64,000 nt of DNA from Carposina sasakii. Taxonomy: Eukaryota; Arthropoda; Insecta; Lepidoptera; Carposinidae. The stretch spans positions 10,230,001-10,294,000 of the forward strand of contig CP053155.1 in assembly GCA_014607495.2 (NCBI GenBank). Direction: 5' to 3'. Below are positions 31,060 through 44,204 of the stretch, one piece after another; position 1 is the stretch's first letter; the number at the start of each line of letters is the position of its first letter. Under the pieces are notes generated by a model. It did no database searches, was not told where the DNA came from, and worked only from the letters and a program-made list of their open reading frames with translations. Both the position numbers and the translations under genes were made by a program.

Positions 31060-31835
31060 AAGAATTTCTTCCATTTCTTTATTAATAAATTTGTCATACA
31101 ATAAGTTAAATTGCTAATGTTTAGTTAGCTTTGAGCCTCGTGTGCCTCTGGAGGGCTTCTGGCTAATTCAATAAAAAAAATTGGCGCAGAGGACTAGTCG
31201 GTGCCTAATTATTGCGCTCTTTTCTCCAACATTATTCTATTCTTATTATTCTTCTCTTAACTCTAGACTCATTTTGTTCGAATTACTAGAAAGACCACAT
31301 TTAAGTCGCTGACTCCTAAATCATTGAATAAAGGCAGCAAATACTATCTAAGCTTGTAGGTAGACATATTTATGATCGACATCACCTGTGTCTTTCTGAG
31401 TATGGAAAGCACCGCTTCAGATGTGGTTTGGGATCTTCTCTATTGCATTTTTTCCATCGCACTGTATTTACTAAATGATTAGTCCGTCTCGGCTCACAGC
31501 GCCCGCGCCGGTGTCGTCGAATGCGTTGTGCAACTGCACCTGCTTGCTAAACCATGGCAAATAGATATTCAAGGTTAGATTCGAAAAAAAAACTGCACCT
31601 AAACCACTCTGGCTGTGTGCAATGCGAGCCATTTCAACATTCTTACTTTGTATTGACATTGCTACTGTATTTTGATCTCTGTTATAATTATAAGTTTAAG
31701 TTAATTAAAGTAAGTTTTAAAACCTTTTGTGTTGATATTTTACATGTCGATATGTCAATCGTAGATATTTACTGGGGTTTTAGGAACTACCTAGCAAAGA
31801 GGTAAAATAGGAAATCCAATAAATACCGGGCGTAA
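31060..31835. other. Intergenic with one GC-rich candidate exon on the minus strand
   Basis: Between 31485 and 31540 the minus strand is GC-rich and open: after a possible acceptor (catggtttag) it reads KQVQLHNAFDDTGAGAVSRD and GLII then stop. The frame is also open upstream. No family was recognised. The rest of the interval is AT-rich and empty. Confidence 0.3.
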
Positions 31836-31992
31836 GTGACAGTCAGGCCAATGCTCAAATGCTGAACAGATAACAATTATGTTTAGTTTTACGATAATGT
31901 TTTATACCCGCAGAAAATAAATTTTAATTAGATTATCCGCAATGTTAGCTTTTCATGCCAATCGTGTATATTATTTTTGGTTTTAGATATAT
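31835..31992 (+). mobile_element. Fragment of the CAGGGTGTGTGTGACAGCC element
   Basis: Starts gggcgtaagtgacagtcagg and continues with tgctgaacagataac, cccgcagaaaataaat and ttatccgcaatgttagctt, like the left half of 12515-13020. The right half is missing. Confidence 0.65.
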
Positions 31993-31999
31993 TTTATAC

Positions 32000-32105
32000 C
32001 CATCTCAACTATACCCTTAAAATTGGTCAGAAGTGGCACCATGTGGTTCTATCGGCCCTTCGTGCTCTGCCTACCCCGTAAGGGATACAGGCGTGATTGT
32101 ATGTT
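32000..32105 (+). mobile_element. LINE tail fragment
   Basis: Contains aactatacccttaaaattgg, aagtggcaccatgtggttct and ctaccccgtaagggatacag, as at 62487-62592 and, inverted, 13863-13965. Confidence 0.55.
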
Positions 32106-32589
32106 ATACCCACCTGAGTGTATGACTGACAGACACAACCCATAGCTGAGACTACTGGGGAACAGCTAATGGGGGTAGGAAGCTGATATGGGTTGTAGTG
32201 GAGCATGAACAAAGGATTTCCCGAAATCACCAGGAAAAAAAAATCACCAACGTGAAGTTTAGAATTGCAAAAACAGATATGAGTAAACTTTGTTTGAGTA
32301 CCTAGGTAATCTTTTATAACTATGAAAAATGAAACCTTTCTAATTTTTTACTAAGTAAAATAAACTCGGGATCATATCAATTTTCGGTATCTGCTCTGTG
32401 ATTTAAATCACATTGATATAAATTTATTTTCATTATTATATGCAGTTACTTATTATCCTTATCTAATAAGGTACTCGTAAGCGGAGTAAATGTTCCACGC
32501 ACTTATCAATACAGGTGAGCTTTTGCATTTTGTCATCATGGGTCAGATAAACAATAAATTATAATGATAACCTCAGATAGGTTTGATTG

Positions 32590-32980
32590 GTCCCAGGTAC
32601 AGAATGTTTTTTCGTTGCCACCAATAATTAAGAGTAGGTACGTACTCTATGCATGAAATAAAGTAAGTTTATGCCAAAAAAATACTGGGTAAGGTATTTT
32701 TTTATATTTTTTTATTATTTCTTATTGGGTGAAATTTATAGTGTCCAGTGTTTATGCTAGTTTTTTCATAGACAGATATTAACTATTTCTCGTGAAAAAA
32801 TCTTGCTACGCGCGTCTATGTGCAGAAAAACGCAGTCTATTTACTCAACTTTGGACCCTAATATCTTGGGAACTAGACACTTCCCAAGTATGCTTCCATG
32901 GAGAAAAATGATCGCGATGATGAGGAGATTCCGTAGATTTCGGGAACGTTGACGACCAAAAATCATCCTGTATACCTACA
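32590..32980. mobile_element. CAGGATGTTTTTT MITE, copy 1 (degraded ends)
   Basis: Shares with 46617-46991 the words gtacgtactctatgcatgaa, ctacgcgcgtctatgtgcag, aacgcagtctatttactcaa, ctttggaccctaatatcttg, gaggagattccgtag and gttgacgaccaaaaatcatc. The left end (tacagaatgttttttcg) is altered. About 390 bp, no coding sequence. Confidence 0.8.
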
Positions 32981-33923
32981 AAGAATTTAAACGTAAATAG
33001 TGATTCTTCTAAAAGGGTCCTATCAATTTTCTATAAAAAAATATGTATAGGTATGTAAGCATTTCTGACCGAATAAATGTTATTATTCGATAGCAAACCT
33101 GTTTCACCCATCGGAATTTGTTACCATGTCACTAACACCCTGTACCTACGGTAAGTGCCGACTCTCTCAATGAATATAATTTAGGGAACAGCTCTATTAA
33201 AATCAATATTGAACCACATTTAATTGTTTTACCAATTATAAAACAATTAGCGATTATATTCGAATAGGTGATTCACGCTTTATTGGTTTTGTTTACGTAC
33301 TTAGGTATATTAGGGAAAACAAATTACGGGCCTTTTTGGCAAATTAATTTTTAATTTATTAGAACAGATAAGTAATCTGACGTCTTGGGATTATTAATGG
33401 GCCGCGTGTTTACCCATCCTCCTTGCAATACATCCAGTACCTAAGAACTAAGAAGGTGCCAAAGGGGTACCTGCCTACCTAAGCTGTCTCTGTGAGTCAG
33501 GAGTATTGAATCTTGGCACATATTATAGTACCGGCTGTAATTTCTGGTATTAAATAATACATCGAGGTATGGCTTACGAGACTCAATTTTTATACTACCG
33601 CCAAAAAATAGTTATGAACCTAAATATTATGTTCTCTTGGTTGTTTGATTATAGGTGGTCAATTTTGGTACGTAATCAGTGCGCAAGCTGGACCTGATGG
33701 AACCTGGAAGATGAGAGATCAGTGATCGTCAGTGTTGATCGAATTATAGATATTTTAGCACAACAGTCTTGATCTACAGAAAAATTACATAAATAAAACA
33801 CCCCGTCGTTTTTGCGTCAGGGGTTAAAAAAGGAACGTATATAAATGAGTGTCTTTAGGTTTTATTACTAACCCATGCTGACACATTTTAAAATATTATA
33901 CTTACTTAAGTATTTATGTATTA
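32981..33923. other. Intergenic, no gene seen
   Basis: Anonymous AT-rich DNA with no recognisable frame, RNA gene or repeat match. Confidence 0.4.
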
Positions 33924-34248
33924 ATAGTGGACGCCCGTGACTCCGTCCGCGTGGACTACAGAAAAAAAAACAAAATATCGAAATTATCCGGGATAAAAAC
34001 ATTTTCCCACGATAAAAATTTGCCTATATGTTAAGTGGGACCTGTCACAATATATTACTGAAAACTGCATCGAAATCGGTTCAGTAGTTTCTGAGATTAG
34101 CGTGCACTAACGCACAGACAAACCGACAAACATACAAAAATTCAAAAAATCATCGTTTTGGGTTGATAAAGGTCTCCTATAATATTTTTTCTCATATATC
34201 TTCCATGTACAGACAGCGATCCGTTACATTTTTATTATATGTATAGAA
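33924..34248 (+). repeat. Lepidopteran tail repeat, copy 3
   Basis: Starts tagtggacgcccgtgactcc, then gtggactaca, aatatcgaaattatccggga, ggacctgtcacaatatatta, actgcatcgaaatcggttca, gattagcgtgcactaacgca, and ends ttattatatgtatagaag. It is the longest of the four copies. Confidence 0.8.
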
Positions 34249-34319
34249 GATATATCAGGTACCTACTTAGGCTGGCAGGACTACCTCACATTGCCTTATC
34301 CTTACCAAAATCTACACAA

Positions 34320-34692
34320 ACGCATCGATGCAAGTTAATTTTGGAACCGAACTACATGCGCCCTTCATTCGTTGGATGTTTTCAATCGTGACATGCGGCA
34401 TTTGGCACTGGCTTCATACTGCCGGGTGTTCACGAGAAACGAAACAGTCACAGTTTGCATACAACCGCTGCTGCGCGAGCTTACCGCGCGCCCGATCAAT
34501 ACCGTCTTCTGCGTTTGCACTACATATTTACGAGACAAAAAAACCGCCAGTGTTTGTTGAGAAATTCTTTTTTTTAATTTAAAAAATTTGCGGCGTAAGG
34601 AATCTGTGTTTCTAGTGCCTTGTTTTGGAATTTTCACGGTTGTCCGTGCTATTGTTTGGAAGTCAGTGCTGCCGTAAATTGTAAATAAGGTA
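34320..34692 (+). promoter_or_regulatory. Candidate promoter and noncoding first exon of the ABCG gene
   Basis: An island of higher GC content with no repeat match. It ends with aattgtaaataag before gtaggtgatg, a fair splice donor at 34690. The ABCG start codon downstream (47542) is preceded by an acceptor only 11 bases away, so a noncoding exon must exist somewhere upstream; this is one candidate. Nothing in the sequence ties the two directly. Confidence 0.25.
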
Positions 34693-36295
34693 GGTGATGG
34701 CTATTGTTGTAAAAAGTATTGGAAATGAGGACAAGCCAACGTAATTAGTACAAGCTGCTGTTCTATTTATACTTAAATGCTAGTCGTTTATGGTATATTC
34801 CTCGAGTGTAAGGGGCAGCTGCAACAGGTCTTTGACCTGAAAGTGACTATGTACTTATAGGTAGGATATAAAAATAAGAAATGATCATGAAAATTCTGAA
34901 AAAATAGGAAATACCATTTGATAGATTTTCTTTTCGTTATTGGGATGCGTTGGGAAATCAACTATAGTGTTTATCACACATAACGTCTTATTTAAAACTA
35001 CGCACAGAATTTAGGTACTAGAAGATCCAAATTAACCAAAATAATATGTGATTTCTTCAGTTCTGTAGTAAGTAATATAGAACGAATAGGTTGGGACTTC
35101 AAGTCTGCCTACAATGGTTAAGTATTGCAAGGGGGGTGGGGAATAGACAGGGATGAAAAGCATCGAGATTAGTTCACGATGGAAAAGAATCTTCAACAAA
35201 AAAAAAATCACGAAGAACATAATGATGGGTTGTAAAAAAAAGTGGGAAAGACGAATGAAAGCAGACGAGATGTGAATTGAGTCATTCATGTGTAGAAGAT
35301 GAACTAGATTAAATATTATAGGTAGATAGAAGTAATATGGATATGTAAGATGAGAGAGATGAAAGATACCTACTCAAATAATACCATACCACTTACCATA
35401 CACAAAGCATTGGTAATGAATCTGCATGATTATTCGAAGAGAAAAGCCAAAGAAAGAAATGTCGCATAGACGCTCTACGGTGTGGAAAATGACAGACATG
35501 TACCTACTATCAAAGCCTAATACATATTTATTTTAACGTAAAAAAATATTGTAAAAATTGTCCGTAATTCCATCGATATATGCCATATAACTTCTCTGGA
35601 AGTTAGATGGCATGACGACTGTATTTTTTATAATGATTACAAATAATTGCGAAAATCATAATAATCTTAGACCAACCCATATCACCCTTATTCTTTTAGA
35701 TAACTTAGGGGAAGATATAATAAATAAAGTAGTGGAATGTTCAAAAAGTAAATAAGTACGTGTTAATTTTTAAAAAATAATTTCAAGTTGGCTGAATAAA
35801 ACAATTTGTATTGAATGTTTATTTTTAGCTAACGAGTCAGTTTTCCGTATAATAAAAGCTCGTGCTTACTAATTAAGTTTAAAAATAAGGTAAATAATAT
35901 TTTGAATAATCAGATCATTTCCTTCCTTGATGCCAAATTTAAAAAGGTCCAAATTCTAGGTCAACGGGAAGTAGGTACCTACTTGAGTGAGAGTGAAACC
36001 TGCATAAAAATAAATTTGAAGGCTTACATTATAATTATTGAATATAGTTAGTAGTTAGAAATCTTAAATCGCATCATTAGCTCTACATAACATTTTTGTT
36101 TTGAACGAATTATGATTAGAACGCTGCGGATACGTACAGATAACATCGTAAGTGCAAAAATTATGCGTAAAAGTTGTGAAAAAAAACAACTCTAAACGTG
36201 CGTCATTGCGATACGTATGTACCTATCAGTGTATGGTATGGTATGGTAGAACGGGCTTGTTTCCGCAACTCGTCGACTGTGCGCCTATTTTACGT
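34693..36295. other. Anonymous DNA, possibly ABCG 5' intron
   Basis: No convincing frame or repeat. It may be part of a long first intron if a first exon lies near 34.6 kb. Confidence 0.35.
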
Positions 36296-36299
36296 AAGG

Positions 36300-36790
36300 T
36301 GTGCTCACTACTCCAGGAATCCTAGCAGCCTTTTCAGGTTGCCCAGAGTCTCGCTAACTGAGCCTGGAGAGCCGAGATGTTTTGCACGGTATGAGGCCAC
36401 TTCTTTGGAGCGCAGCAGCAGATGGGCGGCTCTCTCCTCTTCCTCCATGCACGCTCTGCACAGGGGACTGTCTGTAACACCTAATCTAGAGAGGTGCTTG
36501 TTGAAGAATCCATGACCTGTAATAATTCTGGTTATCAGTCTCAGTTGGGGTTTATTCAACTTGATTTGCTTTTTTGACAGTCGGCCGCAAACTTGAGGTA
36601 AGGCCTCTTTTGCTTGCCCACAGTCCTCCTTACTGAACGTCGTGTTGTTCGCCGGTCCTAGCTCTCAGCAGGGTACTGGCGATACCTGTGGGGGCTGGTA
36701 TGATAGGCTCCGGTCCTATGGCTATAAGGTCCGAACCTTGTCTGGCCAGCGCGTCCGTTACCTCTCGAGCCGCTGTGGTATTCTCATCTC
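36300..36790 (-). pseudogene. LINE fragment with the end of an RNase H domain
   Basis: Minus-strand pieces read REVTDALARQGSDLIAIGPE (typical last helix of a LINE RNase H), then, after a frame change, KEALPQVCGRLSKKQIKLN, KPQLRLITRIITGHGFFNKH, SPLCRACMEEEERAAHLLL and RAKHLGSPGSVSETLGNLKR, ending LLGFLE and stop near 36306. This is the C-terminal end of an I/R1-type LINE carrying RNase H. It is 5'-truncated and frameshifted. Confidence 0.8.
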
Positions 36791-36850
36791 TCTCTCATAC
36801 TCTCATCAGTGTATGTATTCTAATTCATGTATATACTCGTATATTTAAGG

Positions 36851-38184
36851 GTAAGGTACATAAATAATTATAATCGTTCAATTCGGAATATTCCATATAT
36901 TTTGGAACAAAAAAGTTACAGGTAGAGACCTAAATTATGAATTAAATTGCTGTTTCCTGGGACTTTGCCCGTGGACTTGACAAAAAACTGGTCAATTGGT
37001 CGGAACATAATACGACACTAACTAGTACAAATACCTCATAATATAGATACGAAAAAACGAGGACAATTCGAACGAATATTTTTATTCTTCCAAACGAGAT
37101 CTCAGGTAGAGCTATTCGGCTGATGGTCATTTAGAAAAATTGACAAACACAGTAAAAGTGGTTTTTAATTTATGAAACCTGAAAAAACTAAAGCTGGTAG
37201 TGTAGTTTTATTATTTGATGATAATATTTATTACAGAATGGCGGTAACACAATGATGCGATGCCACATTCATGTCTCTCATGTTTTATGCATCTCGGCCG
37301 ATCCAACACGAACTCCTGCGTCGTTCAATGAGTAATAATGCAAATTAAACTTTAATTATACAATTATAGTAGTTGTTTTCTTGTAAATAGTAGCTATCTA
37401 TTTAAAGTATTGTCTTTGTGCGTGTTATGTTGGCGTAATATTGAAGCGAATGAGAAAGTTGGAATAAAACTGAGAAATATTTTAAACTAAGAATTCCCTA
37501 ACTTATTCACACAATTACGTTATTCGTATTATGGAACATCGTTGTACTTAATAATTTATTTTTAAAATTGGCACCAATTAAATAGCTCTCCCCGACATAG
37601 GTAAAAAAAACTAACAGTGTTATTACAAAAGAGCGCCAAGTTAGACTCGATTTAAATATTACATTTGACAGCAAAATGTATGGCATATCTGCCAAATTTA
37701 GGCCATGTCTAGCTTATTTTTTTTTTTAATTTTTTTGGTAATAACATTGTTACAATTAATTTATTTGCAGATAACAGTCCTAGGTATTATCATAGAGGAA
37801 TAGGTATTAATTCATTGCAAGCACAGCTCAGTAGAGAAATCAATATCTAAAACTCTGCTTTTTAATCCTGTTATGTAAGTAGGTATAAGTAAGTAATTCT
37901 TTATTTTTCTATCTGCACTTCAATGCTTCTTTTATAGATTATAGACCACTTACGTCGTAGTTACTTCTAGAAATTAAGAACAAAATTAGATTGAATGAAT
38001 CATTACTATACAGAAAAAGAACTCTTGTTTTTTTCTCTCAACGTCGGTTACGGATACTTTACAACGGGTTTCAAATTGTTGTTTTGGCAGTTTTAATTAA
38101 AATATATAGGTTTTTTTCCGTATTTTTAGATCGGACGGATAAATATAGTCAAAATACACCTAAATTACCGTTATATTGGTACAC
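36851..38184. other. Anonymous DNA, no gene seen
   Basis: AT-rich, no convincing frame. No RNA gene or full repeat recognised. Confidence 0.4.
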
Positions 38185-38400
38185 ACATCATCATGCAGAC
38201 GAATGTTGGACGAAGTCTCCCCGAGGGCACGCCACAAGGCTTCTGCTATAGGAGGCTTTGGCCCTTAGTCACTACGCTGGGCAGGTAGGTTGGTAATCGC
38301 TGTGTAAATTTCGGACTATGTGGTCAACAAGGTAGGCGCTGCTGTCCACCTCCTTACGATGCCTACAGGCTGACATACCGACACCACACGGCAAGTAGGT
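38185..38400 (-). mobile_element. RTE-like LINE 3' end, reverse orientation
   Basis: Contains catcatgcagacgaatgttg, gaggctttggcccttagtca, cggactatgtggtcaacaag and cctccttacgatgcctacag, the reverse of the 16575-16800 type with substitutions. Confidence 0.55.
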
Positions 38401-40385
38401 ACTTACGTTAAGTAAATTACTCAAAATGAACAAAGTATTGGACAGCATAGAGCTTTTCTTTCGGAAGTCCCTGATTCTTCTCTTAATAAAATTATATGAT
38501 CCTAACAATAATGTTTATGATATATTATAGCTTATGCAGAGAAACGTTTATATGATCGCGAAAGCTCTCCGGTAGGTATTGTAAAACTCTCATGTCGCGA
38601 TAATGAAAGCGAGAAAGTCCGCGAATGAGGTCGAACTAACATAGAAGGTGATGGCTTAGAAACTTTACTAGTCGAAAGATATCTTGAATTATAGCATCTT
38701 AAAACATAGAAATGATGTGACTGATGATGTTCTTTTCGATCTTTTTTTTAAACATTTTAGTATATATAGCAAAGAATAAGAAAAATATGAGCAAAATTTA
38801 ACATGAAAATCGGAAAACTCCCGAACACACGGTAAGCAACGTAAGTAAGGGCTACTTTAAAAATTTTAGGCAGTAAGCGGTATCAGTTATAAAAAATGAT
38901 CGCAATATTTTTCAATGTCACATGCCATTCACCTTCTCACTCCCACTTGCGTTTTATTAGACATACCCGGTTAGGAAAATACATATAATTAGTAGCTAAA
39001 TGCTATGCTAAGCGTGCCTGTGGGATCTCCCTTATGGACACTCCATGTTTTAGGAACACAGCCATGTCCATCCATATACTATAGGTACCGAGGTAATATA
39101 GACCGATTTCTCCGGTCCTGTTAATTTTTTTTATTTAGGAAAATATGGTACATAAAACAAAACTCAATCTTATTAAGGTACAATTCAAAGTTCTGAACCA
39201 AATTGGGTTCCTTAGATTATATACACGTTATGATCAGAGTGTTTGAAGTGTATTTGACACATAACATTTTTAAATCGTTAGCATTGTTAGTTTAAAAAAA
39301 AACAAACAAAAATAGTATAAGGCAAAGAGAGATTCGGCGGGAAAAGCTGGAAGGGAGTGGGTGTAATTTTCTTGTGAAAATCAAAATTTATTTGTAAATG
39401 GCTTGCATGTGTCCGTAAAGTGATGTTTTCTGGTAGATAAGTTGTATTTTGGTTACTTGTGATGTAAATTTAGTGCGTGTGCATAGTTTTATATGCAGGT
39501 AAGTAAGTAAAGTAAATAAAAGTCGGAATGCGATCTCTTCATGCGCTCATGTAAGTTGTTTCTGCAATTCTTTTTGATATTTAATAATTTTACACCCATA
39601 CTTGAGGATTTTCCCGACGATTCCATTCATCATCATCAATATCATTCGGGATAAACTAAACAAAAAATAAATAAGGCAAAGATGGTAGGTACCTAGCGTG
39701 TTAGTGTAGTACATACATTTGGAGGAATTAAAGTGATATTTGTGAACCACAGTCGCTATAACAAAACAGAATGCTAAGACAATGTTACATCTTTTGGCAT
39801 CGACGTTTGTTAATATACTACAATAGCCAGCGGTTGGAACTCGTCACTTATGGGAACCAATTGTAGGATTTGTTTGTTATGACTACCCACTATTGCAATG
39901 TAGCTTTTGGCAGTAGAATATTGAGCTTAGCAGATTATCCAAAGGCATTTAAAGTTCAACCACAAAAGTATGTGGCCTTTTACAAATATAGGTAGGTCTA
40001 CAATAGTACCTACTTACTTACTCTTACTTTTTATACAAGATAGTATAACAACAAGATTAGTTATGTACTTTGATTAAATATACTATATAGGTAGAGAAAG
40101 AATTTCATTGCAAACTCCTAGACCCCAGGAGGTTTAGCGGTCGGTCTAGAATTGAGTTCAATGTCGGCGTAGAATGGTTTGTAAATCGTGAATCACGATT
40201 ACAATTTGAGTATTTTGATTCGTCAAAATAAAGTACCTACTGTTCACAATAAATATAAGGAGACCCTACTGGAGTAAGTACTTGTTTGACACAATGCATT
40301 TAGGTACATAAAAATACATCGTACTTAATTACGTTTTTCGTACCTCAAACCTTACTTTTAATGTGTATTGTCGGCAGAATAAAAA
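38401..40385. other. Anonymous DNA, no gene seen
   Basis: AT-rich. At 39005-39065 a phrase with ctgtgggatctcccttatgg and gaacacagccatgtcc recalls the 5990/59030 repeat in inverse order, degraded. No gene recognised. Confidence 0.4.
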
Positions 40386-40389
40386 CCAT

Positions 40390-40605
40390 CCCATATCTGC
40401 CCGTAAGTATCATAAGAGAGGCGGTTAAGAGTTTCCAAGAGGTGAGCAGTAGCGCCTCCCGAGTTCTAGTCCAAATATCACACTGCGGTCACTAACGCGT
40501 CTTCCCTCTCAGGCAGCGCAGTGCGGTGTCTATAGGCAAAAGCCGCCCTATAACAGTAGACTTGTGGCGTACCCTAGAGGCTGATGCATAGGTATGTGGG
40601 TACAG
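40390..40605 (+). mobile_element. RTE-like LINE 3' end
   Basis: Contains atctgcccgtaagtatcat, gcagtagcgcctcccgag and agtagacttgtggcgtaccc with gaggctgatg. A diverged copy of the 16575-16800 type. Confidence 0.55.
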
Positions 40606-41525
40606 GAAAATAAAGATTACATATCATAATCGAACCTACAGTAGATATACTAGTGCTTCTATTCTCTGACTAGAAACAAAAACTTAATACCAATCTATAC
40701 TAAATACTTAACTAGATCTTATTAAAGTTTTCTTTACCTTAGATTCTTTACATTACATTAGACTTCTTTACATTAGACACAAGTCCATATTTTGAAATAA
40801 ACTCACTCAACCTCTAAGTTTCACGCTGCACTGCAAGAGAGTGTGGCAAGAAACAACAAGATAAGCTTAGTTCCCCAATAAAACGTGAATTAAATGTTAT
40901 ATATCCTCTAATAATAATAGTGGTTTGATGTAGACTTTTAAATACGCAATGTATTTCATTGATAACGAAGAAACACAGAACACGCAATGGATAACAATCA
41001 TTATTACGTTTGATCCACTTCAAAGTTGGTAACACTTTATAAAATGTTTTTCTTCTGCTGTAGTTCGACATTTCGATTTCTAACTACAAAGTTCACTTCG
41101 TTAATATAAAAAAAGTTGAAATGTGACTAATAAAAATCAGAAACGAATTTAAATACCAAATAATATCGAGAGATTAATTTATTATTCTTGTACTAGTTGC
41201 GCCCTCAAACATAAAGATACAATAATTATGTATCGATAAACAATCTTGAAGACGCAATATAAAGAGTTCTAGAGGCTGAAAATAGTAACAATTTACGAAC
41301 GACCGAAGTTCGCAAAGTTATCGGAATATTTCTTCTAATATAAAACCGTTATTTAGCACTATTGGTGAAAAAGTTTACGAAATTACTTTGCTATCGCTCA
41401 TAACCCCCGGATCAAGGTAATTTGTTTGTGTCAGCTCTAAACGCTTCCCACCTCCGTGGTTGCACGTACGAGCGAGCAAATATTACACGGCTTGTATTTC
41501 TAAAATACAGAAGCCAAATCTTACA
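40606..41525. other. Anonymous DNA, no gene seen
   Basis: AT-rich with no convincing frame. It precedes another LINE tail. Confidence 0.4.
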
Positions 41526-41529
41526 ATGG

Positions 41530-41700
41530 TTATTGCATCAACACGCATTCCTACATATACCCACCTACTTATGGGTTTATGGTGCACTATAGCTGTGTGA
41601 CTATGGGCAAAAACCCCTCTGTGGCAGTAGCTTTCTGCCGTGCCCTGGGGGAGGCCTACGTCCAGCAGTGGATTGCAATAGGCTGAAGACAGAATACATA
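41530..41700 (+). mobile_element. RTE-like LINE 3' end
   Basis: Contains gtgactatgggcaaaaaccc, ctgtggcagtagctttctg, gaggcctacgtccagcagtg and gattgcaataggctgaag. The tail is short. Confidence 0.65.
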
Positions 41701-43385
41701 GCCGTTTACCGCAACTCTGTTCGTTTAACCACAAAAGAGAATAAAAAACCTGAGTATAGAGAAGTCCACAGATTTTTGTTGCAAAAGAATACCTACCTAT
41801 AAAAGAATACATACACGATTTTTTAAGTTAGACCTCAAAATAAAACAGTGGAAAAGTTTATGCCCGATGTGCGAACAGACAAACGGACGAAAATTCAAGA
41901 AAGTGTATATCTGATGAATAACCCCCATATAAATACTATATACATACTTAATTATTTTTTACGACAACGTCTCCAAACTTGAGTTACAGATTATATTCAT
42001 ATTTAGATAGATAGATAGATACTTACATATCTACTGTAAACTAGCGACTAGTTGCGAAAAGATAATCTAGGAATAATGATTAATTAAAAAACGTGTAATA
42101 ATTTACGTTTAATCTACCTACGATTGGGTAACCAAGATAATAAAAATAGATTATAGTGTTTTAAATTTAATAATTAGGTTTTCTAGATAATAACATTATT
42201 AATAGTGCAATTTAGATTTATAGATTAGGTTCTAGTAGACTGTAGTTAGGTCTGAAAGCTTTTTAAAGTAATTTAAGTATCTAAAATAAAAATTTTGTCT
42301 TTACCTGTGCGGTGCTCAGAAGTAAAAATAATAGATACCTACTTATATGAGTCTTGTATGTGCTTATATTTTAGTACACAAAATATTTTTCTTATACTTC
42401 TTCCAAGCTAACTTGCTATTTATTATAAGAGTTTAGTATTTAAACAATTTTAATTAAGTACTCTTTTTATATTGAAATAAACGTATTAAATACCATTGTT
42501 TTTTTTTGTGAAACTTCATTTAACTAGTATTTTTCATATGCTACAAGTACATAATTTTAATTAATTACCTTGCTTCCCATAACATTACAATTGGTTGGTT
42601 TCATAAATAAACTAAGGTTAATGCAATGCTATAAAAGTACAGTTACCCAAGAAATTACCAAATTACTGCTAGCGAATTGCTCACATTAAAAATATTGCAA
42701 ATGATATCAAGGCCTGTGATGGTCTATTAGAAAAACCATAAAAATTATATTCTCGTATTAATCTCAGAGAAAACTTAATAAAGGACAGTTCACCATTAGA
42801 ATCGTACTTAGATCGTAATTAACATGGGCTATAATTCCTTGAAAGTTCTACTGGACTACAACAAACAAAAAAAAAAACCGTTTGACGTACAAAGATACGT
42901 ATAGGTAAGATAAGTATTTTTTTTAGGGAGTGTAGCACTAAGAACGGATTTCCCAAAGTTCCCATAAAAATCTATACCTATAGATAGAATACCTTAACGA
43001 AGTGAAGTTATATTATTTATAACATGTTCGTAGTTATTTATATAATTTCATAGAGGATAAACAAATAAAAATGCATTTTCGGCAACTAAATACACTGCAG
43101 TGATGTTGTATCAAGCGTTATTATAAGCTAAATGTGCAGAAAACTTGACTGGCAAGTTGTAGGTATATATTTTTATTTGCCCCAAATAAAAAATCACCGC
43201 CTTAAGCTTTAGACGTAGTTAACCCTGAACTTGAAATCTTAAACTTTGACCAAATTCATTTTTGTTTGTCTCCTTTATGAGTCACATCCATCCTATTTCT
43301 TAGGCATACTCATATTACATAATTTTTTACAATCTATTTGTTATTTTAAAACTATAAAAAGTCTCGAATTGGCAACATTCTGCGG
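41701..43385. other. Anonymous very AT-rich DNA
   Basis: No convincing frame, RNA gene or repeat. A short (GATA)n run lies near 42006-42020. Confidence 0.4.
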
Positions 43386-43429
43386 TCTAGAAGAGTAGAA
43401 GGTGCGGGACTTTCGCCTCGTTTTTTGCA

Positions 43430-43546
43430 TCAGGGGGATAAGCACGAACCTCTCGATAGTCCGTAACGCTAGCGTCAAACTGTCAATTCCCATAGATTTT
43501 GCTAGCGCCGCGCTTACGCCGCGTAAAAAGGTTCGTGCTTACCCCA
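43430..43546. mobile_element. Short MITE with GATAAGCACGAACC ends
   Basis: The left part gggggataagcacgaacct is mirrored by aaggttcgtgcttacccca on the right. The interior is GC-rich (gctagcgccgcgcttacgcc). A related half (gagaggttcgtgcttgtccc) occurs at 58335-58355. About 115 bp. Confidence 0.6.
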
Positions 43547-44200
43547 CAGTACCCATCTGTCATTTATTTGTCATTGATGACTATGGGGTCTTAGAAAGCT
43601 GGGGACCTGGGGATTAGTTATTATATTAATATAGTATAAAGCAGTTGATCGAGTCAAATAATATTATAAAATGGTCCAAGATTACTAAAGATTATTTTCT
43701 TTATTTATAATTAATTACCGTGTGTAGTTACCATGGAGAAGCAATAAAAGAGGAGTAGCGGCTAAGTATATTTTTAAAAATAGTATGCCGCGGAGCGGGG
43801 GTGAAGTATGGGACGAGGGGAGCATTGAACACTGTAGCCCTGCCCATTTACATAGAAATCACCTTGTAGTGACTAATCAAACTACTTGCTCATTAAGTCA
43901 TTATCAATATGGTTCAAGATTGTCTTACTAGTGCAATAACTCATCCCGAGATGGCAATATTATACTACGTTTTAGTAATAAAGTACCCTGATAAAATCGC
44001 TAGTGTCTTTGTAATGTTAATACGGTTACATTTCGGAGCACAAGCGTGTGGTTACAGCTACTGCGTTACACTGGCGCTGAAGCTCCGCCCCTATCATGAC
44101 GTCATGGCCTCACGATTGCCACACGACTCACTTCATAGTCCCACCTCCTCTTTTATAGCTACCTTCTTCATGGTAGTTACCATGCTGTCTATATAATAAT
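43547..44200. other. Intergenic, no gene seen
   Basis: The open frame at 43909-44196 shows no recognisable domain. A CpG-rich patch (ccgcggagcgggggtgaag) lies near 43788. Confidence 0.4.
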
Positions 44201-44204
44201 CTAG

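Noticed and set aside
34328..34582. Protein-coding exon in the 34.3-34.6 kb island
   Set aside because: Frames on both strands are open but show no recognisable residues or conserved pattern; a noncoding exon is the more careful reading.
43909..44196. Open frame of about 95 codons
   Set aside because: No domain, splice context or codon pattern supports it; it ends next to a retroelement tail.
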